DNA of 64,000 bases from Nostoc sp. UHCC 0302 (GCF_038096175.1 NZ_CP151100.1:248001-312000); one strand, 5' to 3'; positions 8,003 to 17,610 are shown, counted from the stretch's first letter. Notes: generated by a model not told the origin, from the letters alone. Made by a program: numbers and translations.

Positions 8003-9061
8003 TCATGTTTTGTTAACTACTAACTTAGCAACCCAGGTATTACCGTCTCTTGCACTAGTGCTGTTGAGTTGGCTAAAAGTTCCACCTGTAATATAAATAT
8101 TCCCTTGACTATCTACAGCTAAATCATTGCAGACGTCAAAGCTTGAAAAGCCAAGTTGTTGCAGCCAACGCAACTGCCCACTTGGCTCATATTTAGCAAG
8201 CCAAGCGTGACGGTTTAACTCACTACTGTTTAATTGACTCCATGTATATCCCGTAATATAAATATGACCAAAGTTGTCTACAGCAATACTTTTGGATACA
8301 TTTACCTCTGAAGAAGGTAGTTGATGCTGCCAGTACAACTGCCCGTGGGAGTTATATTTAGCAATCCAGGCTGAACGATTGCTCTGACTGCTGCTGACTA
8401 CTTGGTTAGAGATGTATCCAGTAATATAGATATAGCCGAAACTATCTACGGCAATGCCTTTAGCTACATCAGTCCAAGAAGATTGCAGTTGATGCTGCCA
8501 GCACAACTGCCCTTGGGGATCATATTTAGTAATCCAAGCTGAACGGCTGACTTCACCGCTGCTGGCTAATTCGCTAGCAGTATAACCAATATACACATAA
8601 CCCTGTATGTCTAATGCAATTCCATTGGATGCGTCCGCTCCTTGAGGGAGTAATTGCTGATGCCAGCGTAGAGAGCATAGCTGTCCGTGTGGATCACATT
8701 TAGCTAACCAAACATCAACACCGCTTGTACTATTACTAGCTAATTGACCAAATATTCCACCTGTAATATGAACATAACTCTGGCTATCTACGGCTATGTC
8801 ATTGAATACGTCATACCTTGAAAAGCCCAATTGATGTTGCCAGCACAACTGCCCTTGCGCGTCATATTTAACAACCCAGGCATTAACATTTCTGACATTG
8901 TTGCCTAATTGGCTCAAGGTATAACCCGTAATATAGAAATACCCCTGGCTGTCTACTGCAATACTTTTTGAGACATTAGCATCTGAAAAGGGCAGTTGAT
9001 ACTTCCATTGAACAACAATCTCTTCACCATTACTATTTTTTGTGTGAGTTTCTGGTTCCAC
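8003..9061 (-). CDS. SBBP-type beta-propeller repeat protein
   Basis: A 352-residue protein built from six repeats of about 55 residues, each with a core like SIAVDSQGYFYITGYT followed by WVVKYDAQGQLCWQHQL. This is the SBBP (beta-propeller) repeat seen in cyanobacterial cell-surface and secreted proteins. There is no signal peptide on the predicted start, so the N-terminal part, which often carries a targeting or DUF4347 domain, seems to be missing. The neighbouring DUF4347 fragment on the other strand supports the view that both come from large surface proteins. Ligand and function are unknown. Confidence 0.75.
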   Translation of the reverse strand: MEPETHTKNSNGEEIVVQWKYQLPFSDANVSKSIAVDSQGYFYITGYTLSQLGNNVRNVNAWVVKYDAQGQLCWQHQLGFSRYDVFNDIAVDSQSYVHITGGIFGQLASNSTSGVDVWLAKCDPHGQLCSLRWHQQLLPQGADASNGIALDIQGYVYIGYTASELASSGEVSRSAWITKYDPQGQLCWQHQLQSSWTDVAKGIAVDSFGYIYITGYISNQVVSSSQSNRSAWIAKYNSHGQLYWQHQLPSSEVNVSKSIAVDNFGHIYITGYTWSQLNSSELNRHAWLAKYEPSGQLRWLQQLGFSSFDVCNDLAVDSQGNIYITGGTFSQLNSTSARDGNTWVAKLVVNKT

Positions 9062-9174
9062 AACTTTTTCAGTATCATGAAATTATGTTTGCTAAGACTT
9101 TTGGGAAAACCTAGCTTTACTATACAGCTACTTGCTTGATTTGTTCTAACTATTTTACTGGAGCAAGCGATGCC

Positions 9175-9220
9175 GTTCGCAAAGCGTCTCGTAGAGAAGG
9201 CGGGCGCTTACGCCATCGCC
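9175..9220. repeat. Compound small dispersed repeat
   Basis: Two SDR-like blocks lie head to tail. One is 24 bases (GTTCGCAAAGCGTCTCG then TAGAGAA, 9175-9198); the other is 22 bases (GGCGGGCGCTTACG then CCATCGCC, 9199-9220). The first recurs at 52339-52362 (inverted) and 54939-54962. The second recurs at 27128-27149 with one difference. Confidence 0.7.
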
Positions 9221-9704
9221 TTTGTAGAGCAACTGCCGATTGAGAAGTTTCACGGCATTGGAGAAGTAACAGCGGCTAAAATGCATTCGCTTGGCATTCA
9301 TACTGGCGCAGATTTGAAAAGGCGATCTCTTTTGGAGTTAACACACCACTTTGGGAAAGCTGGTAATTATTACTACAAAATTGCCAGGGCAGAAGATGAT
9401 CGACCAGTTGAGGCGAATCGGGTTCGCAAGTCGATAGGTGCAGAGACTTCATTTGCACAAGACTTAAACGATATCGGACAAATGTTGCAAGCAAGAACTC
9501 GAAATTATTGCTCAAATAGTTGAGCAGCGATTGGAGCAGCACGAAACACGGGGACGCACATTAACGTTGAAAGTCAAGTTCTCTGATTATCACCGCCTAA
9601 CCCGCAGTAAGACTATGCTTGCTCCAATCACCGAACTGGATACAATTTTTGAGATAGCCAAAGCACTGTTTGAGTCGATAGACAAGAGAGAATCGCAGTA
9701 TTAG
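9175..9704 (+). pseudogene. dinB: DinB C-terminal half, frameshifted
   Basis: From about 9218 the text FVEQLPIEKFHGIGEVTAAKMHSL continues through the thumb and little-finger region to SIGAETSFAQDLNDIGQML. There a 4-base tandem duplication (GCAA GCAA near 9488) shifts the frame. The other frame carries on with ELEIIAQIVEQRLEQHETRG to TAG at 9702-9704. The 5' border is made of two adjacent small dispersed repeats (9175-9220). The first half of the gene is not here; a matching N-terminus sits 7.8 kb upstream at 1301, and between them lie IS elements. Confidence 0.85.
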
Positions 9705-10063
9705 GCTACTGGGCATTTCCTTGTCCAACCTGGATAACGCCAAACAAACCCAAGTAATTCAATTGCCACTATTTCAGAATGAGGGTGTCATTTTTTAATG
9801 ATTGTGCTGTCTGAGCAGTGAAACCACATTTCTAAACTTTGGTAAATATTTATACTATACAAATATAAATATTTACCAAAAAATTTGAAGCACACCTTCA
9901 TTTGAACTTACTCCATTTTTGCTACAGAAAATCGTCAGTAAGCTTGCTGTATATGCGTAAAAACTTAATACATATTTTTATTTTACATAGGAATAATAAA
10001 AATTATAGCTTTACTGTTTGTTAGAGCTAATTACCTTAGTTCGCTGTATAACTTAATGCTATC
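9705..10063. other. AT-rich intergenic region
   Basis: No gene seen. An inverted repeat GGTAAATATTTATA...TATAAATATTTACC lies at about 9841-9877 and could act as a transcription terminator or a protein-binding palindrome. Confidence 0.35.
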
Positions 10064-10357
10064 TTACCCACAGAAATCATCCACGCGGATATCGCGCCAG
10101 ACATCAGACACTTGCCAGCCAGAGTTGCCCACAGAGCGCAGAGGACGATATTCGGGGATGTATGCAGCAGATTCAGGTACTTCGGTGTATGCGGGTGGTG
10201 TGGGTTCTTCAACAACTGGTTCTGACTCAAATAGGGATTCAGGAATTTGGCTCTCAGGTTGAACAATTTCGTCTTCTGGTGGCGGGATTACTTCTGTTCT
10301 CTTACGAACTGGTTTTTCAAATTTTTTGATGAGTCGGCGCATTTCTATAGGATTCAT
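10064..10357 (-). CDS. Hypothetical proline/glutamate-rich small protein
   Basis: About 97 residues from the ATG at 10357 (MNPIEMRRLIKKFEKPVRKR). A basic start is followed by an acidic Pro/Glu-rich middle (IPPPEDEIVQPESQIPESLF) and a short C-terminal segment with WQVSDVWRD. No domain is recognised and the start is uncertain because no good ribosome binding site is visible. Low-complexity composition would suit a linker or adaptor, but no function is proposed. Confidence 0.4.
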   Translation of the reverse strand: MNPIEMRRLIKKFEKPVRKRTEVIPPPEDEIVQPESQIPESLFESEPVVEEPTPPAYTEVPESAAYIPEYRPLRSVGNSGWQVSDVWRDIRVDDFCG

Positions 10358-10538
10358 TCGGTTTACACAGAGTAGGGTAGGATATCCCAGAATACAGTAA
10401 GTTAGAACCAAATCCTCGCACATCTTGCCGTTTGTTGTATGGGTGTAGATTGCTTGAAGAGGAACGTGTAGGCGTAGCCTGCTATAGATATAGCTTTAAC
10501 TATAGCTATGAAGTTGTCTACTCCCATATTGACAAATA

Positions 10539-10561
10539 TTTGCCGACCAGTGGTCGGCAAA
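10539..10561. promoter_or_regulatory. Perfect 10-bp-arm palindrome upstream of 10655 gene
   Basis: TTTGCCGACC, a 3-base spacer and GGTCGGCAAA form a strong stem about 95 bases upstream of the gene at 10655. No T run follows on either strand in terminator order, so an operator or a leader hairpin is more likely. Confidence 0.45.
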
Positions 10562-10654
10562 AAAATAATGAAAGTGAAAGCTTACGGGTTCACCTTTGTG
10601 CCTTACTCTGTGATGTGTGAGTAGTAAATGAAAATGTATTTATGAGAATTATCC

Positions 10655-11017
10655 ATGAGCCAGTCAAAAGATAAAAACAAGAGTCTGTCTGTAAAGTCAA
10701 GTAACCCAAAGAGCAAGAGAAGAGAGATAAATTTAGAGGCGAGAAGCCAAGAAATTATACAGGTTATAGCATTTCTTCAGCCTCTGGGTTTTCTAGAGAA
10801 TACTGATTACACTTTTAGCTTATCGGGTAACATTCATCTAGTGACAAATGCCAGTATAGAAAAACTCAAACAGCATCAACGTGCATTAATATGGCAGAAA
10901 TCGGGAATAGTGAATTGGGCAGGGTCTGCGCCTACAAAAAAACGTCAGAAAAGTTTAGAAGATTTTGAACAGGAAATTCTATTTAGCGTACAATTATCGG
11001 GCGATGCAACAACTTAG
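10655..11017 (+). CDS. Hypothetical basic protein
   Basis: Encodes 120 residues. The first 35 are Lys/Ser/Arg-rich (SKDKNKSLSVKSSNPKSKRR). The rest looks globular, with an alternating pattern (FLENTDYTFSLSGNIHLVT and ALIWQKSGIVNWAGSAPTKK) and a hydrophobic/acidic C-terminus. No family is recognised. It stands alone between a convergent gene and a divergent palindrome. Confidence 0.5.
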   Translation: MSQSKDKNKSLSVKSSNPKSKRREINLEARSQEIIQVIAFLQPLGFLENTDYTFSLSGNIHLVTNASIEKLKQHQRALIWQKSGIVNWAGSAPTKKRQKSLEDFEQEILFSVQLSGDATT

Positions 11018-11078
11018 CCGCTATACACTCACCCGATACGGAGAATGGAAATCAGTTCGCTATTAGATTGCTCCCGCG

Positions 11079-11585
11079 TTAACGCTTGCCTAAGAAGTCT
11101 TTTTTGCCAAGCTCTACACCGCAGTGCCTGAGAATGTCATAGGTTGTGGTGGCATGGAAATAAACGTTTGGCAAAACAAAATATAGGAGAAATGGCATTC
11201 CTTCAAAAGATAGGCTCTTGTCACCTTGCGTAATGGTAATTGTTTTATCTTCCGAACCATCTATTTGTTCGGGTTGAAATGTGTGTAAATAAGAGATAGT
11301 TTTCTGAACGCGGTCAATAAGTTCGGGTAATGTAGTTTCATTGTCCTCAAACTTGGGTGCTTCTACTCCTGCTAATTGTGCAGCACCTCTCTTGGTAATG
11401 TCAGAAGCAATTTGTACTTGTCTTGACAATGGAAACATATCTGGAAATAGACGACTATTAGGCAACACATACTGATCTATTTTTTTTGTTTGTGCGTATG
11501 TAGCACCTTTTTCAAGAATACCTACAAGGTTAGTTAGTGTGTGAATAAACACTGGTACTGAAGCTTGATACATTGAAATGGTCAT
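11079..11585 (-). CDS. DUF1993 family protein
   Basis: Encodes 168 residues. The family signatures are YQASVPVFIHTLTNLVGILEKG at the start, a central LFPDMFPLSRQVQIASD, and PNVYFHATTTYDILRHCGVELGKKDFLG at the end. DUF1993 has a DinB/YfiT-like four-helix fold, with histidines that may bind metal. Cellular role is not established. It is a single gene with a good ribosome binding site (AGGAGA) before the ATG at 11585. Confidence 0.85.
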   Translation of the reverse strand: MTISMYQASVPVFIHTLTNLVGILEKGATYAQTKKIDQYVLPNSRLFPDMFPLSRQVQIASDITKRGAAQLAGVEAPKFEDNETTLPELIDRVQKTISYLHTFQPEQIDGSEDKTITITQGDKSLSFEGMPFLLYFVLPNVYFHATTTYDILRHCGVELGKKDFLGKR

Positions 11586-11858
11586 TGATATTTCTCCTGA
11601 GAAAGTTCAATCTTCGTATAGTATCTGTATTTAATCATTTATAATGCCGATGTACGCTGCTCTCTCGAAACACGGTTGCAATGGATATCGCCTTTGCTTC
11701 CAAGTGCAAAGATATAAACTTTAGTTCCAATTGCAAAGATGTATTTATCAGTTTACTGTCAGCAAAACTGTTTGGAATTTGTGAGGTCACACTTAGCCAC
11801 AATGTCATATCCTAATCAGTGATGTTTGATTGAGAGTCTAGAATTTGCGTTATCAATT
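11586..11858. other. Intergenic region before tandem repeat
   Basis: No gene seen. Two near-repeats (GCAAAGATATAAACTTTAG and GCAAAGATGTATTTATCAG, near 11707 and 11735) are present and may be regulatory for the DUF1993 gene. Confidence 0.3.
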
Positions 11859-11953
11859 GTGTTAAGTACAATCAACTTTGATGTGTTAAGTACAATCAAC
11901 TTTGATGTGTTAAGTACAATCAACTTTGATGTGTTAAGTACAATCAACTTTGA
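11859..11953. repeat. 24-bp tandem repeat, about four copies, overlapping MFS gene end
   Basis: A 24-base unit containing GTGTTAAGTACAATCAAC repeats with no differences from 11859, through 11883 and 11907, to a nearly complete fourth unit from 11931. The last unit covers the final codons and stop of the transporter gene (minus strand), so each further unit carries another copy of that gene's end including a stop. Confidence 0.95.
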
Positions 11954-13124
11954 CCAACCAACGATGTAAAATCACCATTACAACTACTAAAGGAATCATC
12001 AAAACTGGAATAATTTCCAAACCCGTATGATTTGCAACAGCACCAATGACTGCTGGAATGAAGGCAGCCCCCAAACTTGCAACGCAAGTAATAAAACCAA
12101 TTCCGGCTGGCACGAGTGCAATAGGTATTCGCTGCGGCATTAACCAGATTGTTAGCGGGAAGATGGGAGCCAAAGCAAAGCCGATTATCGGTAAATTGAG
12201 TAATTGTGTTGGTAGCAACCACCAAGCAATTAAACTGACTGCTAACAAAGTTAAAGCACTATCTAATGTACGAGTTGCACCAAGATATTTAACTACACGT
12301 CCGGTAACTAAACGTCCTAAAGTTAGTCCCAACCAATAAGCACTGATACTATAGCCTGCAAGAACTTCTGGCGTACCTCGGCTGACTGTCTGGACACTAT
12401 AAGCCCAATTACCTATTGAAGCTTCCGTACCTACGTAAACTAGTAATAATAAGCCTGCTATTAATACCGCAGGTGTTTTCAAAACTACAGGTAGATTTGA
12501 GGTTGCATTTGAATTTTGAGACTTAGTAGGCTTAGTAAGTGGTCTGTAGTTAGATAGAACTGCCCAAAGCATCCCTAGCACTGTTAAAGCAACAATAGAA
12601 GCGAACACTAAGTAAACAGCTCGCCAATTGAGGTTCATTGCTAATAGCGTTGTGGCAAGCGTCGGGCCTAAAAACGCACCAAGTCCGTAAAAAGCGTGGA
12701 GTAAACCGATTAAATCAGCATTACCTTGGTGGTTAGCAATATAACTGTTGATGCCAGCATCAATTAAGCCAATTCCTAAACCAAGGAATGTACCTGCAAC
12801 AATCATTAATAACCAGTAAGGAGAAACAGCGTAAGTCACAAGAGCGCAGGTAAGGCTAATAGATGCTAGCAATAACATCCGTGCTAATCCAATATGGTTG
12901 CCCAGAGAACCACTAGCCAATGCAGCGAACATATAACCAGAAACCTGTCCTAGGAAAAGTAAAGTAATAGTTGCATTATTCAAGTTAAATGTTGCTTGAA
13001 TCGAGGGGATTAAAACACCTAAGCCGCCCTCAGCAATGCCAATTGCAATAAAAGCATAAAAAGATAGAGCGATACCAATCCAGGCTTGATTGTTTAAGCA
13101 TCCCCGCTGGAATAAATTGAACAA
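11934..13124 (-). CDS. MFS transporter
   Basis: A 396-residue protein with about 12 hydrophobic segments in two sets of six, and the loop between helices 2 and 3 (GSLGNHIGLARMLLL) resembling the MFS signature. The second half carries a similar GRLVTGRVVKYLGATR loop. It sits in the inner membrane and probably moves a small organic solute by proton exchange; the substrate cannot be told. The gene end lies in a 24-bp tandem repeat. It is a single gene with no helpful neighbours. Confidence 0.85.
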   Translation of the reverse strand: MFNLFQRGCLNNQAWIGIALSFYAFIAIGIAEGGLGVLIPSIQATFNLNNATITLLFLGQVSGYMFAALASGSLGNHIGLARMLLLASISLTCALVTYAVSPYWLLMIVAGTFLGLGIGLIDAGINSYIANHQGNADLIGLLHAFYGLGAFLGPTLATTLLAMNLNWRAVYLVFASIVALTVLGMLWAVLSNYRPLTKPTKSQNSNATSNLPVVLKTPAVLIAGLLLLVYVGTEASIGNWAYSVQTVSRGTPEVLAGYSISAYWLGLTLGRLVTGRVVKYLGATRTLDSALTLLAVSLIAWWLLPTQLLNLPIIGFALAPIFPLTIWLMPQRIPIALVPAGIGFITCVASLGAAFIPAVIGAVANHTGLEIIPVLMIPLVVVMVILHRWLVKVDCT

Positions 13125-13662
13125 ACCTTCGATACCTCACGATTAATAGTGTTGACTTCACAGATACCCCAAAAAAGTTTGTTCAATTTATTTTTGCTCA
13201 ACTCCTAAACGTGAGCGTGAAGATGACATAATTATTACTCCTATAGCCAACCATAGCAAAAGTTTCATGTTTAAAAGCGTGCCATTCCCTTTCACAGCCT
13301 AAGATTGCCAACTTGGGATAAAATGGCGCAGCGTTGAAGGAGCGAAGGGCAAACACTGGGCAAAGACTCATTAATGGAGGTCAAAAGCTCGTTCACGAGT
13401 ACTAAAAGCTCATTTACAAGTCAACAATGTCGTGTGAGCGCTAATTTTTCTTGTAAAACGGGTGAGACACCTTGATTTACAATACACTCACAATAATAAA
13501 GCGCCCTTGATCACAAACCAAGCTGTTGGGGGTAAGCGTAGTCATGCCGTCAGGCTTATCGCTTTTGTTCACTCTTGTATAGTGCATCTAATTTGCATAT
13601 CTTTCAGCAGGTGAGAGAGATATCTCCTTAGACTCTCTACTTTACTTTTTACTCTAAAATCT
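13125..13662. other. Intergenic region upstream of CHAT gene
   Basis: No gene seen in 538 bases. It contains scattered short direct repeats (AAAAGCTCGTTCACGAGT and AAAAGCTCATTTACAAGT near 13385-13420) and an SDR-like palindrome near 13530-13562 (GGTAAGCGTAGTCATGCC to GGCTTATCGC). The promoter of the CHAT gene must be here. Confidence 0.4.
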
Positions 13663-16293
13663 ATGCGCGATCGCAAACTTAGTTTAACCGTATTAATCAC
13701 TCTCATCTTGACTGTTTCACAACCCATCGCAAATTTGCCTCCACTATTCGAGGCGTCGCAGGTATTGGCGCAAACACCAGCAGACCGGAAAGCAGAAGCA
13801 GATCGACTGTTGCAGCAAGGTAATGAGCAGTTGCAAATTAGTCAAGTTCAAGCCGCATTACAATCTTGGCAACAAGCGCTAATTATTTATCGAGAAATCA
13901 AAGATCGTAAAGGTGAGGGAAATACCTTGGTTGCTCAAGGTGTTGCTTACCTTTTTCTGGGAGACAACGCTAGTGCGATCGCATCTTTAGAACAAGGTTT
14001 AGTCATTGCTAGGGAAACCAATAATCAGGATTTGGAGAAAATAGCTGAGGAAAGTCTACAGTATGCTAAAAATCGAAGTCCCCGCCGAGTAGAAGCTGAT
14101 AGACTCTTGGCGCAAGGTATGGAGCAACACAAAATCAGTCAATTTGAAGCTGCATTACAATCTTTCCAACAAGCGCTAATTATCTATCGAGAAATCAAAG
14201 ACCGTGTAGGCGAGGCTGCTACTTTGGGTAATCTGGGACTGACTTACTCTTATGTGGGGGACTACGCCAAGGCGATTGAATACCAGCAGCAGGCTTTGGC
14301 GATCACACGAGAAATTAAAGACCGCCAAAACGAAGGTCTAACTCTGGGCAATCTGGGAATTGCTTACTCTTTTCTGGGAGACTATAGTAAGGCCATTGAG
14401 TATTACCAGCAGAGTTTGGCGATCGCACGAGAAATTAAAGACCGCCAAAACGAAGGTCAAATTCTAGACAATCTGGGAAATGCTTACTCTTCTCTGGGAG
14501 ACTATAGTAAGGTCATTGAGTATTACCAGCAGAGTTTGGCGATCGCACGAGAAATTAAAGACCGCAAAGGCGAAGGTCTAACTCTGGGTAATCTGGGAAT
14601 TGCTTACAGGAAGTTGGGAGACTACACCAAGGCCATTGAGTACTACCAGCAGAGTTTGGCGATCGCCAGAGAATTTAAAGATCGTAATAGTGAGGGTGCT
14701 GCTCTGGGTAACCTGGGACTTGCTTACTCTTATTTGGGAGACTATGCCAAGGCCATTGAATACCAGCAGCAGAGTTTGGCGATCGCCCGTGAAATCAAAA
14801 ACCGTTTAGGGGAGGGACAATCTCTGAGCAATCTGGGGCTTGTTTACCAAGAATCTGGCAAGCTCACAGAAGCAGAAACAACCCTCCGCACTGCGATTGA
14901 AGTCTTGGAATCTCTCAGAGAACAGTTGGGTAAAAATGATAGCTACAAAGTCTCAATTTTTGAAGAACAAGCTCGTACTTACCGCACATTACAACAAGTC
15001 CTAATTGCTCAAAATAAAACCAAAGAAGCGTTAGAAATTTCTGAAAGGGGGCGTTCTAGGGCATTTGTGGAGTTATTAACTTCACGCTTGTCTGACAAAA
15101 ATATAGATCAAATCCCAGAAAAACCTACACTGTCGCTACTGCAACAAAGCGCTAAACAACAAAATGCTACCCTCGTTGAATATTCGATTATTTATGATTC
15201 TTTCAAAATTCAGGGTAAACAAGAAACTCAAGAATCAGAACTCTACATTTGGGTAATCAAACCCACAGGTGAAGTCACCTTTCGTAAAGCTGACCTCAAA
15301 CCCCTGTGGCAAAAAGAAAATACAACTCTTGACAAGCTTGTTACTACCAGTCGTAACTTCATTGGTGCAACAAGTACACCTTTTCGCGGTGGTATTATCC
15401 CCAGGGAAAATCCTGATAAATCCAAAGCCAAACAAAAATTTCAGCAACTTCATAAACTGCTGATTGAACCCATTGCTGACTTGCTTCCCAAACAAGAAAC
15501 TGAAAAAGTTATCTTCATTCCCCAAAGTAGCCTATTCCTCGTCCCCTTCCCCGCATTACAAGACGCAGACGGTAAATACCTGATTGAAAAACACACTATT
15601 CTCACATCACCATCAATTCAGGTTTTAGACTTCACCCACAAACAGAAACAACGAATCGGCACAAAACCCATAGAAGGGAAAGATACGCTGATTGTAGGTA
15701 ATCCAACAATGCCTTTTCTTGCACCAAAAATCGGTGAAACTCCGCAACAATTAACACCTTTACCTGGTGCTGAACAAGAAGCGATCGCCATTAGTAAATT
15801 ACTCAAAGCTGAACCTCTCATTGGCAAGAAAGCGACAATTGCAACTGTAGTGCAGCGTTTACCCCAAGCGCGATTTGTTCATTTAGCAACCCACGGTTTA
15901 TTTGATGATATCCAAGGATTAAATAGCGGTATTGCTTTAACTCCATCGGGTAAAGATGATGGTTTATTAACTGCCTCGGAAATTCTCGATCTGAAGCTAA
16001 ATGCCGAATTAGTCGTGTTAAGTGCTTGTGACACCGGACGCGGACGCCTAACTGGAGATGGGGTAATTGGTTTATCTCGTTCTTTAATTAGTGCTGGTGT
16101 ACCCAGTGTCTTAGTGTCGCTTTGGTCGGTTCCAGATACGCCCACAGCCCTATTAATGACGGAATTTTATCAAAATCTTCAAAAAAATCCTGATAAAGCA
16201 CAAGCACTGCGGCAGGCAATGTTGACGACGATGAAAAAGAGTCCAAATCCTGTTAATTGGGCGGCTTTTACTCTTATTGGAGAAGCAGAATAA
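13663..16293 (+). CDS. Secreted TPR-CHAT protease-like protein
   Basis: An 876-residue protein. Residues 1-38 form a signal peptide (LSLTVLITLILTVSQPIA, then a VLAQ cleavage region). Residues 45-410 hold about eight TPR repeats of 40 residues, several almost identical (YSKAIEYYQQSLAIAREIKD). Residues 560-876 form a CHAT domain, a caspase-like protease fold, with the catalytic His in LATHG (H744) and Cys in VLSACDTGRG (C789), followed by LVSLWSVPD. Both catalytic residues are kept, so proteolysis is plausible. CHAT-TPR proteins are abundant in filamentous cyanobacteria, and some relatives act in type III CRISPR or gasdermin-type defence, but no such partner is seen here. A DUF928-like scrap lies 1.2 kb downstream. 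Confidence 0.92.
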   Translation: MRDRKLSLTVLITLILTVSQPIANLPPLFEASQVLAQTPADRKAEADRLLQQGNEQLQISQVQAALQSWQQALIIYREIKDRKGEGNTLVAQGVAYLFLGDNASAIASLEQGLVIARETNNQDLEKIAEESLQYAKNRSPRRVEADRLLAQGMEQHKISQFEAALQSFQQALIIYREIKDRVGEAATLGNLGLTYSYVGDYAKAIEYQQQALAITREIKDRQNEGLTLGNLGIAYSFLGDYSKAIEYYQQSLAIAREIKDRQNEGQILDNLGNAYSSLGDYSKVIEYYQQSLAIAREIKDRKGEGLTLGNLGIAYRKLGDYTKAIEYYQQSLAIAREFKDRNSEGAALGNLGLAYSYLGDYAKAIEYQQQSLAIAREIKNRLGEGQSLSNLGLVYQESGKLTEAETTLRTAIEVLESLREQLGKNDSYKVSIFEEQARTYRTLQQVLIAQNKTKEALEISERGRSRAFVELLTSRLSDKNIDQIPEKPTLSLLQQSAKQQNATLVEYSIIYDSFKIQGKQETQESELYIWVIKPTGEVTFRKADLKPLWQKENTTLDKLVTTSRNFIGATSTPFRGGIIPRENPDKSKAKQKFQQLHKLLIEPIADLLPKQETEKVIFIPQSSLFLVPFPALQDADGKYLIEKHTILTSPSIQVLDFTHKQKQRIGTKPIEGKDTLIVGNPTMPFLAPKIGETPQQLTPLPGAEQEAIAISKLLKAEPLIGKKATIATVVQRLPQARFVHLATHGLFDDIQGLNSGIALTPSGKDDGLLTASEILDLKLNAELVVLSACDTGRGRLTGDGVIGLSRSLISAGVPSVLVSLWSVPDTPTALLMTEFYQNLQKNPDKAQALRQAMLTTMKKSPNPVNWAAFTLIGEAE

Positions 16294-16578
16294 GTTGTTT
16301 AAAATTATCTAGTAACCTGAAAAGCACTGTAATATGCTGCATAGCCTTACACAACCCAAAAATACAATCCTTTTAGGCAAAAGGCTTTTGACATTAAGTG
16401 AAGCGAGAGGTTCATGAATTAAGCCCAATCATTAATATTCTTGAGCGTTGTTTCCATAGATCCAAATATTGATCGGGAGCATAGCTCCATACACTCAAGA
16501 AGTTACGCTGCTTGGGACTGGTTCAACTGCTGCAACCAAAGAATAATTCTCTCCCTCTGGCTAGCACCAACCTTAGTA

Positions 16579-16734
16579 CTAGCAATCTTCAGCGCTTGCC
16601 TGGGAAATATCTCTCGGAAATCCGCCAGCCGGAGCGAAATTCTCACACGCCTCCAGGCACTCAACAATATAGTCGATTGAGTCGAGGGCTAACCATTCCT
16701 TCGTCGCGTCTAAGTCACAGATATAATACTGCAT
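16579..16734 (-). CDS. Possible small acidic protein (51 aa)
   Basis: The frame from ATG 16734 reads MQYYICDLDATKEWLALDS and ends with TAG at 16579. The composition (acidic, three cysteines) is protein-like and the plus-strand frames look worse. No family is recognised and there is no clear ribosome binding site, so it may be a fragment. Confidence 0.35.
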   Translation of the reverse strand: MQYYICDLDATKEWLALDSIDYIVECLEACENFAPAGGFPRDISQASAEDC

Positions 16735-16773
16735 AGCTTCGCATTAGCTTTGACCATTATTTTAATACAGCCT

Positions 16774-17054
16774 TCACTCACCAGGAGGATTTGAGCCGTT
16801 GCCACCTTGCCTAAAAGCTTTGGAAATCATCTGTTCCATGTGGTCAATTGCATAATCGATAGTATGTATGAGGTCAGCCACGCTATCTCCCAACTGCTGA
16901 CATAACTCGCCAATTGCAGCATTATTTTGAGCGATTGCCTCGCTGTTCTGCTGGGTCACTTACTGTAACTCGGCAATCGCAGTACTATTCTGTTGAACAG
17001 TCTGTTGCAGTACTCCTTGGTTAGCAGCGACTTGCTTCAAAATCCTCTCAAGGA
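16774..17054 (-). pseudogene. Coiled-coil protein with an internal stop
   Basis: One frame reads FLERILKQVAANQGVLQQTV to AIAELQ, then a TAA at about 16960, then continues QQNSEAIAQNNAAIGELCQQ to the end at 16774. Heptad-like repeats (QQNSTAIAELQ and QQNSEAIAQNN) point to one coiled-coil protein now cut by a stop. A further frame break seems to lie upstream, near 17055. Such small proteins with 'QNxxAI' repeats are common and unassigned in Nostoc. Confidence 0.5.
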
Positions 17055-17475
17055 AGGACTAGGCAGTTGGCTGACTGTCGGGCGTCGCTCATGCTGGCCC
17101 TAGTTTCTACAGGTTACTCAAGAACATGAGAGAGTCTAGCTGCTGGGATGATAACTTATCATATCAAAGCTGACTAGCTCCTGAATTCTTCAAACCTTAA
17201 TAAGTAATGAAAAGGTGGATTTCTGCTGCTGGCTGGGTGTCTCGCCTGAAAAGTTTTCGCGGGCGGACAGTTTCAGCTTTTGATAACCATTGGTTAACAC
17301 GCATTGGGCCAGTGGTGTTGCATTGGGCGAATGGTTGAGAGCGTCTAATCCTTGCTTAATAAAGCTTTCAAGGTTTCTCGTTATTTTTGCGTAAATTACA
17401 AAAGTATAGCTGAAAAATATTACATGCCAAACTTTTCAAATGTAAAACAGGGACAAGATTTAAAAGGAGAAAAAA
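17055..17475. other. Intergenic region
   Basis: No supported gene. Short open frames are present without ribosome binding sites or recognisable sequence. Confidence 0.3.
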
Positions 17476-17610
17476 GTGGTAAAAATAGCTCGAGAAGAAG
17501 AATTGTTGAGAAATCAAGGGAATTTTAAACCGCCCAAAGTTGGCTCTCCTGACAATCGCCAAGGAGGAGCAACTCGTCAACTAGAAGTACCTGAAATCAA
17601 ATTAGGATAA
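17476..17610 (+). pseudogene. DUF928-like N-terminal scrap
   Basis: A GTG at 17476 with AAAAGGAG upstream opens 44 codons containing FKPPKVGSPDNRQGGATR. This resembles the start of the mature part of DUF928 proteins (F.PP..G.P.....G..R), secreted cyanobacterial proteins that often accompany CHAT-TPR genes. The signal peptide and the rest of the domain are missing. Identification rests on one short motif. Confidence 0.35.

Noticed and set aside
16441-16736. Plus-strand frames after the CHAT gene
   Set aside because: Two overlapping frames of poor composition; the minus-strand 51-codon frame looks more protein-like, though still weak.
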